The notes under the pieces: model-generated
What the model was told of the DNA's origin: nothing
The model's input: only the letters and a program-made list of their open reading frames with translations
The model's database searches: none
Program-made: the position numbers and the translations under genes
DNA from: Gemmatimonadota bacterium
GTDB lineage: Bacteria > Latescibacterota > UBA2968 > UBA8231
Direction of reading: 5' to 3'
Length of the DNA stretch: 64,000 nt
Assembly: GCA_009840005.1 (NCBI GenBank)
Contig: VXOR01000021.1
Span: 1-64,000 of the forward strand
Shown here: one piece after another, positions 7,676 through 14,953 of the stretch
Position numbering within the stretch: the stretch's first letter is position 1
How the letters are laid out: every line of letters starts with the position of its first letter

Positions 7676-8755
7676 TTAGAGGTATTTCTCGTAACTCTGC
7701 TTTTCTTTCAGTCGGTCCACCGCGTCTTTCACCTGCTGAGCCGCCCCCTTCGCACACACCAGCAGCGCGTCTTCGGTATCGACCACCACCAAGTCTTCCA
7801 CCCCTAGTAGCAGTACGATTTTGTCGGCCTGTCCGTACACTGTCGAACGGGCCGCGTCCAACGCCACCACCTCACCCGACAGCAAATTGCCTTCCGCATC
7901 CGTCGGCAATACGTCCGTAAGCGCCGCCCAAGAGCCAATGTCGCCCCAGTCGATATCCGCCGCTAGCGTAGCCACCTTGGGGGCGCACTCGACCAAGGCG
8001 TGGTCGATGGAAATCGGCTTGAGATTTGGATACTCGCGGGCGATAACCGCTTCCTCTTCCGACGTGCCAACGGCAGCTTGGATGCGCCGCAACCCAGCGT
8101 GCATTTCCGGCTCAAAGCGGGCAAAAAGCTCCAGCACGGTCGCCGCCTTCCAGACAAACATGTTGCTGTTCCACAAATAATAGCCGCTCGCCACGTACTC
8201 AGCCGCCTGTTGTGCGGCAGGCTTTTCAGTAAACTCGGCGACTTCGTACACCGGCGTCCCGCCCACCTCTGCCAGCACGGAACTGCGGCGAATATAGCCA
8301 TAACCAGTTTCAGCGCGCGTCGGCTTGACCCCAAGTGTAAACAAGTAGTCGGGCCGGTCATTTAGGGCTTGGTCGGCGACCTGCAACAAACGGCAGAACT
8401 CCTCGGGCCGACCTATGTAGTGATCCGATCCCAAGCTGGCGACCGTGCAGCCTGGATGGCGGGCCTCTAACAGCGCGCACTCCAAGCCGATGGCCGGCCC
8501 GGTATTGCGCAGCGCCGGCTCGACGATGAGCTGCTCCGGTGGCAGCGCCGGCACCTGCTCGCTCACCAGCGACTGCAATGAACCTCCGGTCGAGACGTAC
8601 ACATCGGCTGGCGCGGCAATCGCGCCAATGCGGGCGACCGCGTCTTGGAGCATGGTCTGCTCGCCGGCCATGCAGTGGAACTGCTTGGGCTTGCACACTC
8701 GGCTATAGGGCCACAACCGCGTGCCGACCCCCCCGGCGCGAATGACGAATTTCAT
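7676..8755 (-). CDS. Mannose-1-phosphate guanylyltransferase
   Basis: 359 aa nucleotidyltransferase of the ManC type without the C-terminal isomerase domain. The nucleotide-binding loop is FVIRAGGVGTRLWPYSR, followed by KPKQFHCM and the family motifs ALRNTGPAIGLECALLEA, GSDHYI, EFTEKP, YLWNSNMFVWKA and DIDWGDIGSWAAL. It forms GDP-mannose for glycan synthesis. In the first motif an Arg (FVIRAGG) replaces the commoner Leu or Met. The start at 8755 has AGGAG nine bases upstream and matches the family start; the longer frame to 8803 is rejected. It is divergent from ispH. Confidence 0.9.
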   Translation of the reverse strand: MKFVIRAGGVGTRLWPYSRVCKPKQFHCMAGEQTMLQDAVARIGAIAAPADVYVSTGGSLQSLVSEQVPALPPEQLIVEPALRNTGPAIGLECALLEARHPGCTVASLGSDHYIGRPEEFCRLLQVADQALNDRPDYLFTLGVKPTRAETGYGYIRRSSVLAEVGGTPVYEVAEFTEKPAAQQAAEYVASGYYLWNSNMFVWKAATVLELFARFEPEMHAGLRRIQAAVGTSEEEAVIAREYPNLKPISIDHALVECAPKVATLAADIDWGDIGSWAALTDVLPTDAEGNLLSGEVVALDAARSTVYGQADKIVLLLGVEDLVVVDTEDALLVCAKGAAQQVKDAVDRLKEKQSYEKYL

Positions 8756-8830
8756 CGGTTGACACTCCTGTACAGGTGAATTCAGCGCCGAGAATATAAC
8801 CAATCGCCCGGTCCCGAGCAGGGCGCACTA

Positions 8831-8858
8831 TTGACAGCTTAACCGGATGCTGTACTAT
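8831..8858 (+). promoter_or_regulatory. Sigma70-type promoter of ispH operon
   Basis: TTGACA at 8831-8836 and TACTAT at 8853-8858 with a 16-bp spacer, about 33 bp before the ispH start codon at 8892. A GAGGAG Shine-Dalgarno follows at 8880-8885. Confidence 0.6.
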
Positions 8859-8891
8859 GTACTTCTGTAGAAATTCCACGAGGAGCTTCGC

Positions 8892-10148
8892 ATGGCGTAT
8901 CCGCAATTCGACCGGGTCCCCAATCACTACGCCGGCCCCACCATCCAGCGCGTCAAGGACTACCGCCTGAAAAACGGCAAGCGTTCTCTGAGCCCGACAC
9001 TCCTGCAAATCGGCCAGCTACAGGTCTTAATCCCTCGGCACTTTGGCTTTTGCTTCGGGGTCGAGCGGGCCATTCACATGGCCTTTTCAGCCCTCAAGGA
9101 AAACCCGGACCGCAATACGTACCTAGTCAGCGAGATCATCCACAACCCCTTGGTCAACAACGACCTCAAAAAGCAAGGCGTCCGCTTCATCTACGACTCC
9201 GAGGGGGACCGCCAAGTCTCCGAAGAGGAGATGAGCAGCGACGACATCGCGCTCATTCCGGCCTTTGGCACCACCATGCAGATCGAGGAATCGCTCCGCC
9301 AAAGCGGTATCGACATCGACTCCGAGGAATACCGGGAAGACTATGATACCACCTGCCCCTTTGTGTCCAAGGTGTGGAAGCGCGGCGAGGAGCTAGGCCG
9401 CCAAGGCTATACCATCATCATCCACGGCAAGTACAACCACGAGGAGACCCAAGCGACTCATTCGCACACCGAGGAACACACCAAGACCCTAGTGGTGCTC
9501 GACGCCGCGGAAGCAGAGAAGGTGGCCGCGTACATCACGGGTGCGCTGCCGCTCGCCGACTTCGAGCGCGCCTTTGCCGGCAAAAGTTCAGAGGGTTTCG
9601 ACTCACAAAAGGACCTAGAGCGAGTGGCCGTGGTCAACCAGACGACCATGCTCGCCGAGGAGACGCAGGAAGTGGCCGCCATTTTGCGCCGCGCCATGCG
9701 CCAGCGCTATGGTGCGGAAAACCTCGACTACCACTCCGCCGACACCAACGACACCTTGTGCTACGCCACCCACCAAAACCAGAACGCCACGCGCACGCTG
9801 CTAAGCTCTGGTGCCGATTTAGCGCTGATCGTCGGCGGCTACAACAGCTCGAACACCTCGCATTTAGTCGAGCTGTGCCTCCAATCCATGCCGAGCTTCC
9901 TCATCGCCAACAGCGACGAGATCTTATCGGACCAGCGCATCCGCCATTTCGACGTCCACACTAAAAAAATAACCGAGAGCGAAGACTGGCTGCCGCGTCC
10001 CCTGCCCGTGCGTTTGATCATCACCTCGGGCGCGTCCTGCCCGGATATCCTCATGAACCAAGTGCTAGAGAAGGTCGCTGGCTTGTACGGATACGACGCG
10101 CAAGAAATCGAGGACGCCAGCTTGCAACTCTTTGAGGAAAGCCCGTGA
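8892..10148 (+). CDS. ispH: 4-hydroxy-3-methylbut-2-enyl diphosphate reductase (IspH), long plant/cyanobacterial type
   Basis: 418 aa, against about 310 for the E. coli enzyme. It catalyses the last step of the MEP isoprenoid pathway, making IPP and DMAPP with a 4Fe-4S cluster. The three cluster cysteines are visible in FGFCFGVERA, DTTCPFVSKVW and TSGASCPDILMNQV. The N-terminal extension and internal insertion resemble the long chloroplast/cyanobacterial form. A strong GAGGAG site precedes the ATG. The stop overlaps the GTG of the first EutN/CcmL gene (GTGA), coupling isoprenoid synthesis and shell vertex protein synthesis in one transcript. No functional link between the two is established. 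Confidence 0.93.
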   Translation: MAYPQFDRVPNHYAGPTIQRVKDYRLKNGKRSLSPTLLQIGQLQVLIPRHFGFCFGVERAIHMAFSALKENPDRNTYLVSEIIHNPLVNNDLKKQGVRFIYDSEGDRQVSEEEMSSDDIALIPAFGTTMQIEESLRQSGIDIDSEEYREDYDTTCPFVSKVWKRGEELGRQGYTIIIHGKYNHEETQATHSHTEEHTKTLVVLDAAEAEKVAAYITGALPLADFERAFAGKSSEGFDSQKDLERVAVVNQTTMLAEETQEVAAILRRAMRQRYGAENLDYHSADTNDTLCYATHQNQNATRTLLSSGADLALIVGGYNSSNTSHLVELCLQSMPSFLIANSDEILSDQRIRHFDVHTKKITESEDWLPRPLPVRLIITSGASCPDILMNQVLEKVAGLYGYDAQEIEDASLQLFEESP

Positions 10149-10447
10149 TACTCGGCCTCGTCAAAGGGCACGTAGTCTCCAGCGCCAAGGTAGATGCCCT
10201 TGAGGGCGAAAAACTCCTAATAGTCGAGATCCTCGCCGCCACGCCCGAAGGCTTGCAGCGCACGCAAAAGCACCTCGTCTGCATCGACGGCGTGCAAGCG
10301 GGCGAAGGCGAACTCGTCGTCGTCGTGCAGGGTAGCTCGGCGCGGCAGGCACCGGGCATGGATCAGATGCCCGTAGATGCGCTGATCATCGGCATCGTGG
10401 ATTCGCTACAGGCATTTGGACGCTCTCTACAAAAGAAAGTCGCATGA
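10145..10447 (+). CDS. EutN/CcmL-type microcompartment vertex protein (first of three)
   Basis: 100 aa. The family pattern is clear: an opening GLVKGHVVSSAKVDALEGEKLLIVEIL, a central CIDGVQAGEGELVVVVQGSSAR and a closing VDALIIGIVD. These proteins form pentamers that cap the vertices of bacterial microcompartment shells. The GTG start overlaps the ispH stop by four bases and its own stop overlaps the next ATG. No BMC-H hexamer gene is in the window, so the shell itself would have to be encoded elsewhere. Confidence 0.85.
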   Translation: MILGLVKGHVVSSAKVDALEGEKLLIVEILAATPEGLQRTQKHLVCIDGVQAGEGELVVVVQGSSARQAPGMDQMPVDALIIGIVDSLQAFGRSLQKKVA

Positions 10448-10704
10448 GAGTCTGCCGCGTCATTGGCCACGTAGTCGCCAGCAGCAAACATCCCTTGCTC
10501 GCCGGACAGAAGATCATGGTAGTGCGCCCAGAAGACGAGGAGAGTGGCGCTTTGCAGGTGGCGGTGGATGGGGTCCAAGCGGGGGTCGGCAACAAAGTGC
10601 TAGTTGTGCAGTCAGGGGCGGCCGGGACCGAGGTGACCGGAGCCGAGCGGCCGCCGTGCAGGAGCGTGATCGTGGGAATTATCGACGAAGAGGCTGCTGC
10701 GTGA
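10444..10704 (+). CDS. EutN/CcmL-type microcompartment vertex protein (second of three)
   Basis: 86 aa, the most canonical of the three: RVCRVIGHVVASSKHPLLAGQKIMVV, then VDGVQAGVGNKVLVVQSG and CRSVIVGIID. It overlaps the genes on both sides by four bases (ATGA upstream, GTGA downstream), so the three vertex genes are translated in a coupled chain. Three different vertex paralogues side by side is the arrangement known from planctomycete-type microcompartments; applying that here is inference. Confidence 0.88.
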   Translation: MRVCRVIGHVVASSKHPLLAGQKIMVVRPEDEESGALQVAVDGVQAGVGNKVLVVQSGAAGTEVTGAERPPCRSVIVGIIDEEAAA

Positions 10705-10964
10705 AGCTAGCTAAAGTGGTAGGTACCGTAGTACTCTCGCAGTGCATTGAGCCGTTCCGCGGCCAGATACTGCACCTGACTCAAGACCTCGACGAGCACT
10801 TAGAGCCTATGGGCGAGGCCGAGGTCTGCGCGACGTGGGCGGCCCTGCGCGAGGGAGACGCGGTGATCGTCGAGGTCGCGCGCGAAGCCTGCAATGCCTT
10901 TGCCCCTCCACTGCCTGTGGACGCAGCTATCGTCGGCAAGGTGGACGAGATACACCTCGGCTAA
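10701..10964 (+). CDS. EutN/CcmL-type microcompartment vertex protein (third of three, divergent)
   Basis: 87 aa, starting at a GTG that overlaps the preceding stop. It keeps the family frame (KLAKVVGTVVLSQCIEPFRGQILHLTQ, EGDAVIVEVAREACNAF, VDAAIVGKVDEI) but lacks the usual DGVQAG loop, having WAALREGDAV instead. It is therefore the most diverged of the set and may play a different vertex or non-shell role. It converges with the gene at 10961-11257, overlapping it by four bases. Confidence 0.78.
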   Translation: MKLAKVVGTVVLSQCIEPFRGQILHLTQDLDEHLEPMGEAEVCATWAALREGDAVIVEVAREACNAFAPPLPVDAAIVGKVDEIHLG

Positions 10965-11257
10965 GCCGCACAGCGCTCGGCCCGAGCACCCCGCGCCCTT
11001 TCCAACTCTAGCATCCAAGCATCTTCGTACTGACGCAGAACCCGATACCACGCGCTCAGATCCGCTTCGCCGCGCAAGAGTTGACGAGCGGTTTGATCTA
11101 CTACTTGCTCGGCCCGTTGGACTCGGGGACGGGCGGCTGAGCCGCGCATGGGAATGGGACCAAAGGCGCTCCGCACCCGATTGATGACCGCGCTGAGCTC
11201 GCCGCCCAGGCGGGATATAGATGGGGATGTGGGGAATGATGCGCGCTGCCTGTGCAT
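10961..11257 (-). CDS. Small hypothetical protein downstream of palindromic promoter
   Basis: 98 aa, basic, with no recognised domain: it contains LGGELSAVINRVRSAFGPIP and an Arg/Glu-rich C-terminal helix region (RAEQVVDQTARQLLRGE, YRVLRQYEDAWMLELERARG). Start 11257 has a strong AGGAGG six bases upstream. It lies downstream of the PspA unit but has its own promoter with a 19-bp inverted repeat (11324-11370) and a leader hairpin (11279-11300). This strong regulation and neighbourhood suggest a stress-response role, which is inference. Confidence 0.55.
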   Translation of the reverse strand: MHRQRASFPTSPSISRLGGELSAVINRVRSAFGPIPMRGSAARPRVQRAEQVVDQTARQLLRGEADLSAWYRVLRQYEDAWMLELERARGARAERCAA

Positions 11258-11278
11258 TGAAAACCTCCTGAGGGAGTA

Positions 11279-11300
11279 CTGGCGCTCGGGGATGCGCCAG
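11279..11300 (-). promoter_or_regulatory. Leader hairpin just before the ribosome site of 11257-10961
   Basis: Perfect 7-bp arms (11279-11285 and 11294-11300, CTGGCGC/GCGCCAG) with an 8-base loop in the untranslated leader, a few bases upstream of the AGGAGG site. It could modulate translation; no run of U follows, so it is not a terminator on this strand. Confidence 0.35.
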
Positions 11301-11323
11301 AGAGGACATGAGGGAATCGCTTT

Positions 11324-11375
11324 ACTGCACTTGTGTTCAGTAATTAAAACATACTGAACACAAGTGCAGTTGTCA
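11324..11375 (-). promoter_or_regulatory. Promoter with 19-bp perfect inverted repeat (operator)
   Basis: Arms at 11324-11342 and 11352-11370 are perfectly complementary around a 9-bp AT-rich centre. On the minus strand TTGACA (11375-11370) and TATGTT (11352-11347) are separated by 17 bp, so the repeat covers the spacer and the -10 box. This is a strong candidate for a tightly regulated promoter driving 11257-10961. The half-site contains TGTTCAGTA; I do not identify the regulator. Confidence 0.65.
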
Positions 11376-11412
11376 AGCAATTTAATCCCTTACAACGCGT
11401 TTTTTTTCTCCC

Positions 11413-11781
11413 TCAAACTCTCCATCTCCGCAGGCTAAACTCGCCGTTGTCCAGCCACCGCCAGCCCACGTAGAGCATCGCCAGCACCAAGGCGACCTTC
11501 AACAGCAAAAACGCCGCCCCAAAGACGCCGGACACCAAGCTCAACGCGGCCCAAAATGCCAACCAGATTCCAGCGAGTAGAACCAAGGCCCCGACGACCC
11601 GGCCCAAGATGCTCTCGCCGCGCAACCAGCGCAGACCTATGTAGAATGCTCCGGCAGCCAAAAGGCCGACCGCGACCGCGCCGAGCAAACCAAAGAGGCT
11701 GCCGAACAAGGGCAAAATCAGTTCGATCCCCCAAGCAACGCCCCCAATTATCAATAGCACACCTAGTATTCTGGCCAACAT
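11413..11781 (-). CDS. Small polytopic membrane protein next to pspA
   Basis: 122 aa with about four hydrophobic segments (ARILGVLLIIGGVAWGIEL, LFGLLGAVAVGLLAAGAFYIG, VVGALVLLAGIWLAFWAALS, AFLLLKVALVLAMLYVGW), a charged loop LRWLRGESI and a basic tail. It follows pspA by 12 bp on the same strand. Membrane partners (PspB, PspC and others) commonly accompany PspA; this one is not a recognisable PspC. It is probably an inner-membrane component of the same envelope-stress unit. Confidence 0.65.
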   Translation of the reverse strand: MLARILGVLLIIGGVAWGIELILPLFGSLFGLLGAVAVGLLAAGAFYIGLRWLRGESILGRVVGALVLLAGIWLAFWAALSLVSGVFGAAFLLLKVALVLAMLYVGWRWLDNGEFSLRRWRV

Positions 11782-11793
11782 GACCGGCCTCCT

Positions 11794-12459
11794 TTACGAT
11801 GTCTTTTCTGCTTTCAGCGCGGACAGTTCCTCCGCGACCTTGTGGTCGCGCTCGGCGCGGCGCTTGGCGGCTAATTCGCGCAGCACTTCAGCCTCGGCGA
11901 CTGCCTGATCGACCTGTTCCTCAAAGCGCGCCAACTCGCACTCGCTTTGCTGCACCCGCTGCGAGATCGCGGCAAAGCGGTGTGCAGACACGTCTTCGCC
12001 GAATGCTACGCCACGCTCGCGCTCAGCGCAACAGCGGGCGATCAGCTTGCCCCGCCGCGCTCGGATATCGCGCAGCTTTTGGCGCAGAATTTCGACCTGC
12101 TCCTCTAGCTCGGCCACGGTGTCGCAGCTCTCTGCGAGGGCCGGTTCCAGCCGCACGTGCGCCTGATCCAGCTCTGTCTTCTGTATCAAGGCGAGCCGTG
12201 CGCCTTCGTCGTTTCCGGCCTCCACTGCGGCTGCGGCTTTGTCTTGCCACATCTGCATCTGCTCTGCATTGCGCTGGTGGTCGCGCTCTAGACGCCGCTT
12301 AGTGGCCCGTGCCTTGACCAAAGAATCTACGGCTTGGTCAACGGCGCGCTCGGCGTCGCGGACGATTTGATCCACCATCTTCGCCGGATTCTCGATCCGG
12401 TCCAGCACCTCGTTGAGGTTCGCCTTACAAATGGCGGCGAGCCGCTCTATTGCTCCCAT
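11794..12459 (-). CDS. pspA: PspA/IM30-family phage-shock protein
   Basis: 221 aa, mainly coiled coil, with the PspA N-terminal amphipathic helix region (GAIERLAAICKANLNEVLDRIENPAKMVDQIVRDAE) and long heptad-rich helices through residue about 215. Such proteins assemble into ESCRT-III-like rods on damaged inner membrane and, in some bacteria, restrain a transcription activator. The start at 12459 has GGAGA six bases upstream; the longer open frame upstream is not coding. The gene lies 10 bp downstream of the small HTH gene and 12 bp upstream of a membrane protein gene, forming one operon. Confidence 0.88.
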   Translation of the reverse strand: MGAIERLAAICKANLNEVLDRIENPAKMVDQIVRDAERAVDQAVDSLVKARATKRRLERDHQRNAEQMQMWQDKAAAAVEAGNDEGARLALIQKTELDQAHVRLEPALAESCDTVAELEEQVEILRQKLRDIRARRGKLIARCCAERERGVAFGEDVSAHRFAAISQRVQQSECELARFEEQVDQAVAEAEVLRELAAKRRAERDHKVAEELSALKAEKTS

Positions 12460-12469
12460 GATATGTCTC

Positions 12470-12667
12470 CTATTCAAAGTTAGTGCCTTGGATCGCCTGA
12501 CCGCGCTGCCGCTGCCGCCGCGCAAAAGGCGATTCAATCTCGTATTTGTGGCAGAGTCGGCTAAAGCTGCGGATCGTGATCCCCAGCGCCCGACTGGCGT
12601 CCTGATTGCATTTGTACATCCGCGCGACGCGCTCAATCTGCTCCCTGCTAAATCCTCTGTTCACCAA
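12470..12667 (-). CDS. Small Fis-type helix-turn-helix protein preceding pspA
   Basis: 65 aa. The core FSREQIERVARMYKCNQDASRALGITIRSFSRLCHKY looks like a Fis-type DNA-binding helix-turn-helix, the kind found at the C-terminus of sigma54 activators such as PspF, but here it is free-standing. The start is a TTG (or the overlapping GTG) with GGAGG five bases upstream. Being the first gene before pspA suggests it regulates the unit, possibly with PspA as its antagonist; that mechanism is inference. No sigma54 -24/-12 site was found upstream. Confidence 0.6.
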   Translation of the reverse strand: MVNRGFSREQIERVARMYKCNQDASRALGITIRSFSRLCHKYEIESPFARRQRQRGQAIQGTNFE

Positions 12668-12866
12668 AGTATCCTCCTTGTTGGGGTAAGGGATTTACCC
12701 CGTTTATTAGCAAAGGGCGTACCGCCGCTTTTTTGCGAATCGCAACTTATTTGTAAACAACTATATAGGATTTTAAGAGGAGTGTAGTCACCGTCCGCGC
12801 TTATGGCGGCGTTCGCCACTTTTGGCGACTGTCGCCTGCCGTTCGCACGGTACATCGCGGTGCACG

Positions 12867-12895
12867 TTGACAGGTTAAAAGAGTTTGTTTATGAT
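12867..12895 (+). promoter_or_regulatory. Sigma70-type promoter upstream of the acyl-ACP desaturase
   Basis: TTGACA at 12867-12872 and TATGAT at 12890-12895 separated by 17 bp. The expected start of transcription is close to the direct repeats ACATTTGTTTTATA, which may be binding sites for a regulator just downstream of the promoter. The resulting leader would be about 200 bases long and contain the 13056-13077 hairpin. Confidence 0.6.
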
Positions 12896-13055
12896 ATATT
12901 ACATTTGTTTTATATGCAAAACATTTGTTTTATAATATACTCATTTATTGCTTCAACAGGGGCTTAGCGAGGAAAAACCGCTTGAATCCATAGCTCAATT
13001 TGTCCATTTTGTCTTATATTCAATATTCATATTTATAAAACCCATGCTGCCCGAG

Positions 13056-13077
13056 TACCCGGTTAGGGTATTTTTTT
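13056..13077 (+). terminator. Terminator-like hairpin in the desaturase leader (possible attenuator)
   Basis: TACCC (13056-13060) and GGGTA (13066-13070) form a short stem directly followed by seven T (13071-13077), 26 bp before the TTG start. It lies between the promoter and the gene it would control, so it is an attenuator candidate rather than the end of an upstream transcript. The stem is only five base pairs, so the call is weak. Confidence 0.35.
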
Positions 13078-13102
13078 ATCACTTAGTGATGGAGAAACCC
13101 AG

Positions 13103-14095
13103 TTGAATCCGCACAAGAGAGAAGTCATCGCGAGCATGGAGGATTTTGTCAGGGACCAGCTCAAGTTGCTCAAATCCGTAGAGGACAGTTGGCAGCCCGA
13201 CGATTTTCTCCCCAATGTGGGTGCGGAAAACTGGGAAGACTCCATCCGCGAATTCCGCGCCCGCGCCCAAGCGCTTCCCGACGACGTCCTCGTCGTCCTC
13301 GTCGGCGATATGATCACCGAGGAAGCCCTACCCACCTATCAGACTTTGCTCAACAGCTTTGAAGGCGTGTCCGACACCACCGGCACGGATCCCAGCCCGT
13401 GGGCCCAGTGGTCGCGTGGTTGGACGGCCGAGGAAAATCGCCACGGCGACCTACTCAACAAGTACCTCTTCCTCACCGGTCGCGTCGATATGCGCGCCAT
13501 CGAGACGACGATCCAATACCTGCTGCGCAATGGCTTCAACCCGCAGGCCGCCCAAGATCCCTACAAGGGCTTCGTCTATACGTCCTTCCAAGAGCGAGCG
13601 ACCCGCATTTCCCACAGCAACGTGGCCCGCTTGGCGCAAAAGGCCGGCGAATCGCACCTCAAGACCATCTGCGGTGTCGTGGCCGGCGACGAAGCCCGCC
13701 ACGAAAAAGCGTACACGAATTTTATCAAGAAAATTTTCGAGCTAGATCCCAAAGGCGCGATATTGGCCTTCCGCGACCTGATGAAACGCCAAGTCGTTAT
13801 GCCCGCTCACCTGATGACCGACGGGCAGGATCCCGACCTTTTTGAACACTTCTCGATTATAGCTCAGCGACTCGAGGTGTACACAGCCAAGCACTACGCC
13901 GAAATCATCCAGCACCTAGTCCGCCAGTGGGAATTGGATTCGCTCTGTGGCCTCACCGGCGAAGCGGCCGCCGCCCAAGACTACTTGTGCACGCTCGGGC
14001 CGCGCTACGCCAAACTGGCCGAGCGCAACGAGCGACGGCTACAGCAGCACACCGCACCGCTGCGGTTTAGTTGGATCTACAACCGCAGTGTCTAA
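13103..14095 (+). CDS. Soluble acyl-[acyl-carrier-protein] desaturase (di-iron, FA_desaturase_2 family)
   Basis: 330 aa. The two di-iron motifs are present: EENRHG in the first helix pair and GDEARHE in the second, as in plant stearoyl-ACP desaturases and mycobacterial DesA. It introduces a cis double bond into a saturated acyl-ACP using oxygen and reduced ferredoxin, adjusting membrane fluidity. The start codon is a TTG with GGAG about eight bases upstream; the N-terminus NPHKREVIASMEDFV aligns with the family start. The promoter region is AT-rich with repeats and a leader hairpin, suggesting temperature or lipid control. Confidence 0.9.
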   Translation: MNPHKREVIASMEDFVRDQLKLLKSVEDSWQPDDFLPNVGAENWEDSIREFRARAQALPDDVLVVLVGDMITEEALPTYQTLLNSFEGVSDTTGTDPSPWAQWSRGWTAEENRHGDLLNKYLFLTGRVDMRAIETTIQYLLRNGFNPQAAQDPYKGFVYTSFQERATRISHSNVARLAQKAGESHLKTICGVVAGDEARHEKAYTNFIKKIFELDPKGAILAFRDLMKRQVVMPAHLMTDGQDPDLFEHFSIIAQRLEVYTAKHYAEIIQHLVRQWELDSLCGLTGEAAAAQDYLCTLGPRYAKLAERNERRLQQHTAPLRFSWIYNRSV

Positions 14096-14110
14096 CCGGG
14101 GCCGCAGCTT

Positions 14111-14953
14111 ATGCGTCCACGGCCTTCTGACCCTTTTTTCGCGCTCGTCCAAAAGACAAGTGATTCCTCCGGCGAGATCGACCTAGCCCGGGGGGCCTTG
14201 CTCATCGCCCTGCAAGCCTATCCCGACCTCGATATCGAGCACTACCTGCGGCAACTCGACGCGCTCAGCGAGGACTTTCGCACCCGCTATGCCGCGGCAG
14301 ATTCCCTGCCGGCCTCGCTGGCCAACCTGAGCCAATACGTGTTCGGAGACCTCGGCTTCCGCGGCAACCGCGCTCACTACGACGATCCCCGCAACAGCTA
14401 CCTCAACGAGGTCCTCGACCGCCGCCTAGGCATTCCCATCACCCTCGCGGTCGTCTATCTAGAGCTGGGCAAGCGGCTGTCCATTCCCCTAGCAGGGGTC
14501 AACTTTCCGCATCACTTCCTCGTGCGCAGTACCCAAGGCGACGAGCCGCTCTTCGTCGATCCCTTTGCCGACGGCGCTTTTGTCGATGGCAAGTCCTTAG
14601 GCGAGCGACTGCCGGTCATTGAGGGACGCCGGCTCGAATTGGCTGCCGAGTTCATCGAGCCGGCCTCGTCACTGCACATCTTAGCGCGCATGCTCCGCAA
14701 CCTCAAACGCCTCCACTTCCAAGCCCGCGAGTTTGCCACCGCCATCCGCTGGGCCGAGAAAATCGCGTATCTACTGCCGACCGAAGCCGAAAACCACCGC
14801 GACCTCGGCTTCCTCTACCACCACACCCGCGAGTACCTCAAGGCCATTGCGGCCTTTAACGAGTACCTCCGCCAGACCAGCGACGCCCCGGATGCCCCCA
14901 CCATCGAGCACAACATCCGCGTCCTTGCCAACCGCTTGATCCCGCTCAACTGA
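14111..14953 (+). CDS. SirB1-family protein (transglutaminase-like domain plus TPR region)
   Basis: 280 aa. The N-terminal 170 residues match SirB1/transglutaminase-like proteins (ALLIALQAYPDLDIEHYL, NSYLNEVLDRRLGIPITLAVVYLEL, GVNFPHHFLVR, FVDPFADGAFVDG) and the C-terminal 100 residues form tetratricopeptide-like helices (AIRWAEKIAYLLPTEAENHRDLGFLYHHTREYLKAIAAFNEYLRQ). The biochemical role is not well known in the family. It follows the desaturase by 15 bp on the same strand and converges with the ABC permease, overlapping it by eight bases. Confidence 0.82.
   Translation: MRPRPSDPFFALVQKTSDSSGEIDLARGALLIALQAYPDLDIEHYLRQLDALSEDFRTRYAAADSLPASLANLSQYVFGDLGFRGNRAHYDDPRNSYLNEVLDRRLGIPITLAVVYLELGKRLSIPLAGVNFPHHFLVRSTQGDEPLFVDPFADGAFVDGKSLGERLPVIEGRRLELAAEFIEPASSLHILARMLRNLKRLHFQAREFATAIRWAEKIAYLLPTEAENHRDLGFLYHHTREYLKAIAAFNEYLRQTSDAPDAPTIEHNIRVLANRLIPLN

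Larger units (their letters stand above)
12668..13102. other. Regulatory intergenic region between the psp unit and the desaturase
   Basis: No gene is visible in these 435 bp. Near the psp side an inverted repeat GGGGTAA/TTACCCC (12683-12701) lies in the leader of the HTH gene. An AT-rich block at about 12880-13040 carries the desaturase promoter and a 14-bp direct repeat ACATTTGTTTTATA at 12901-12914 and 12921-12934 (20-bp period). A short hairpin with seven T residues ends at 13077, just before the desaturase gene. Confidence 0.5.

Noticed and set aside
10145..10964. Complete bacterial microcompartment locus
   Set aside because: Only vertex-type proteins are present; no BMC-H/BMC-T shell gene and no signature cargo enzyme lie in the window.
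12668..12870. Sigma54 (-24/-12) promoter upstream of the psp unit
   Set aside because: No GG-N10-GC element of the right form was found on the minus strand before the HTH gene.
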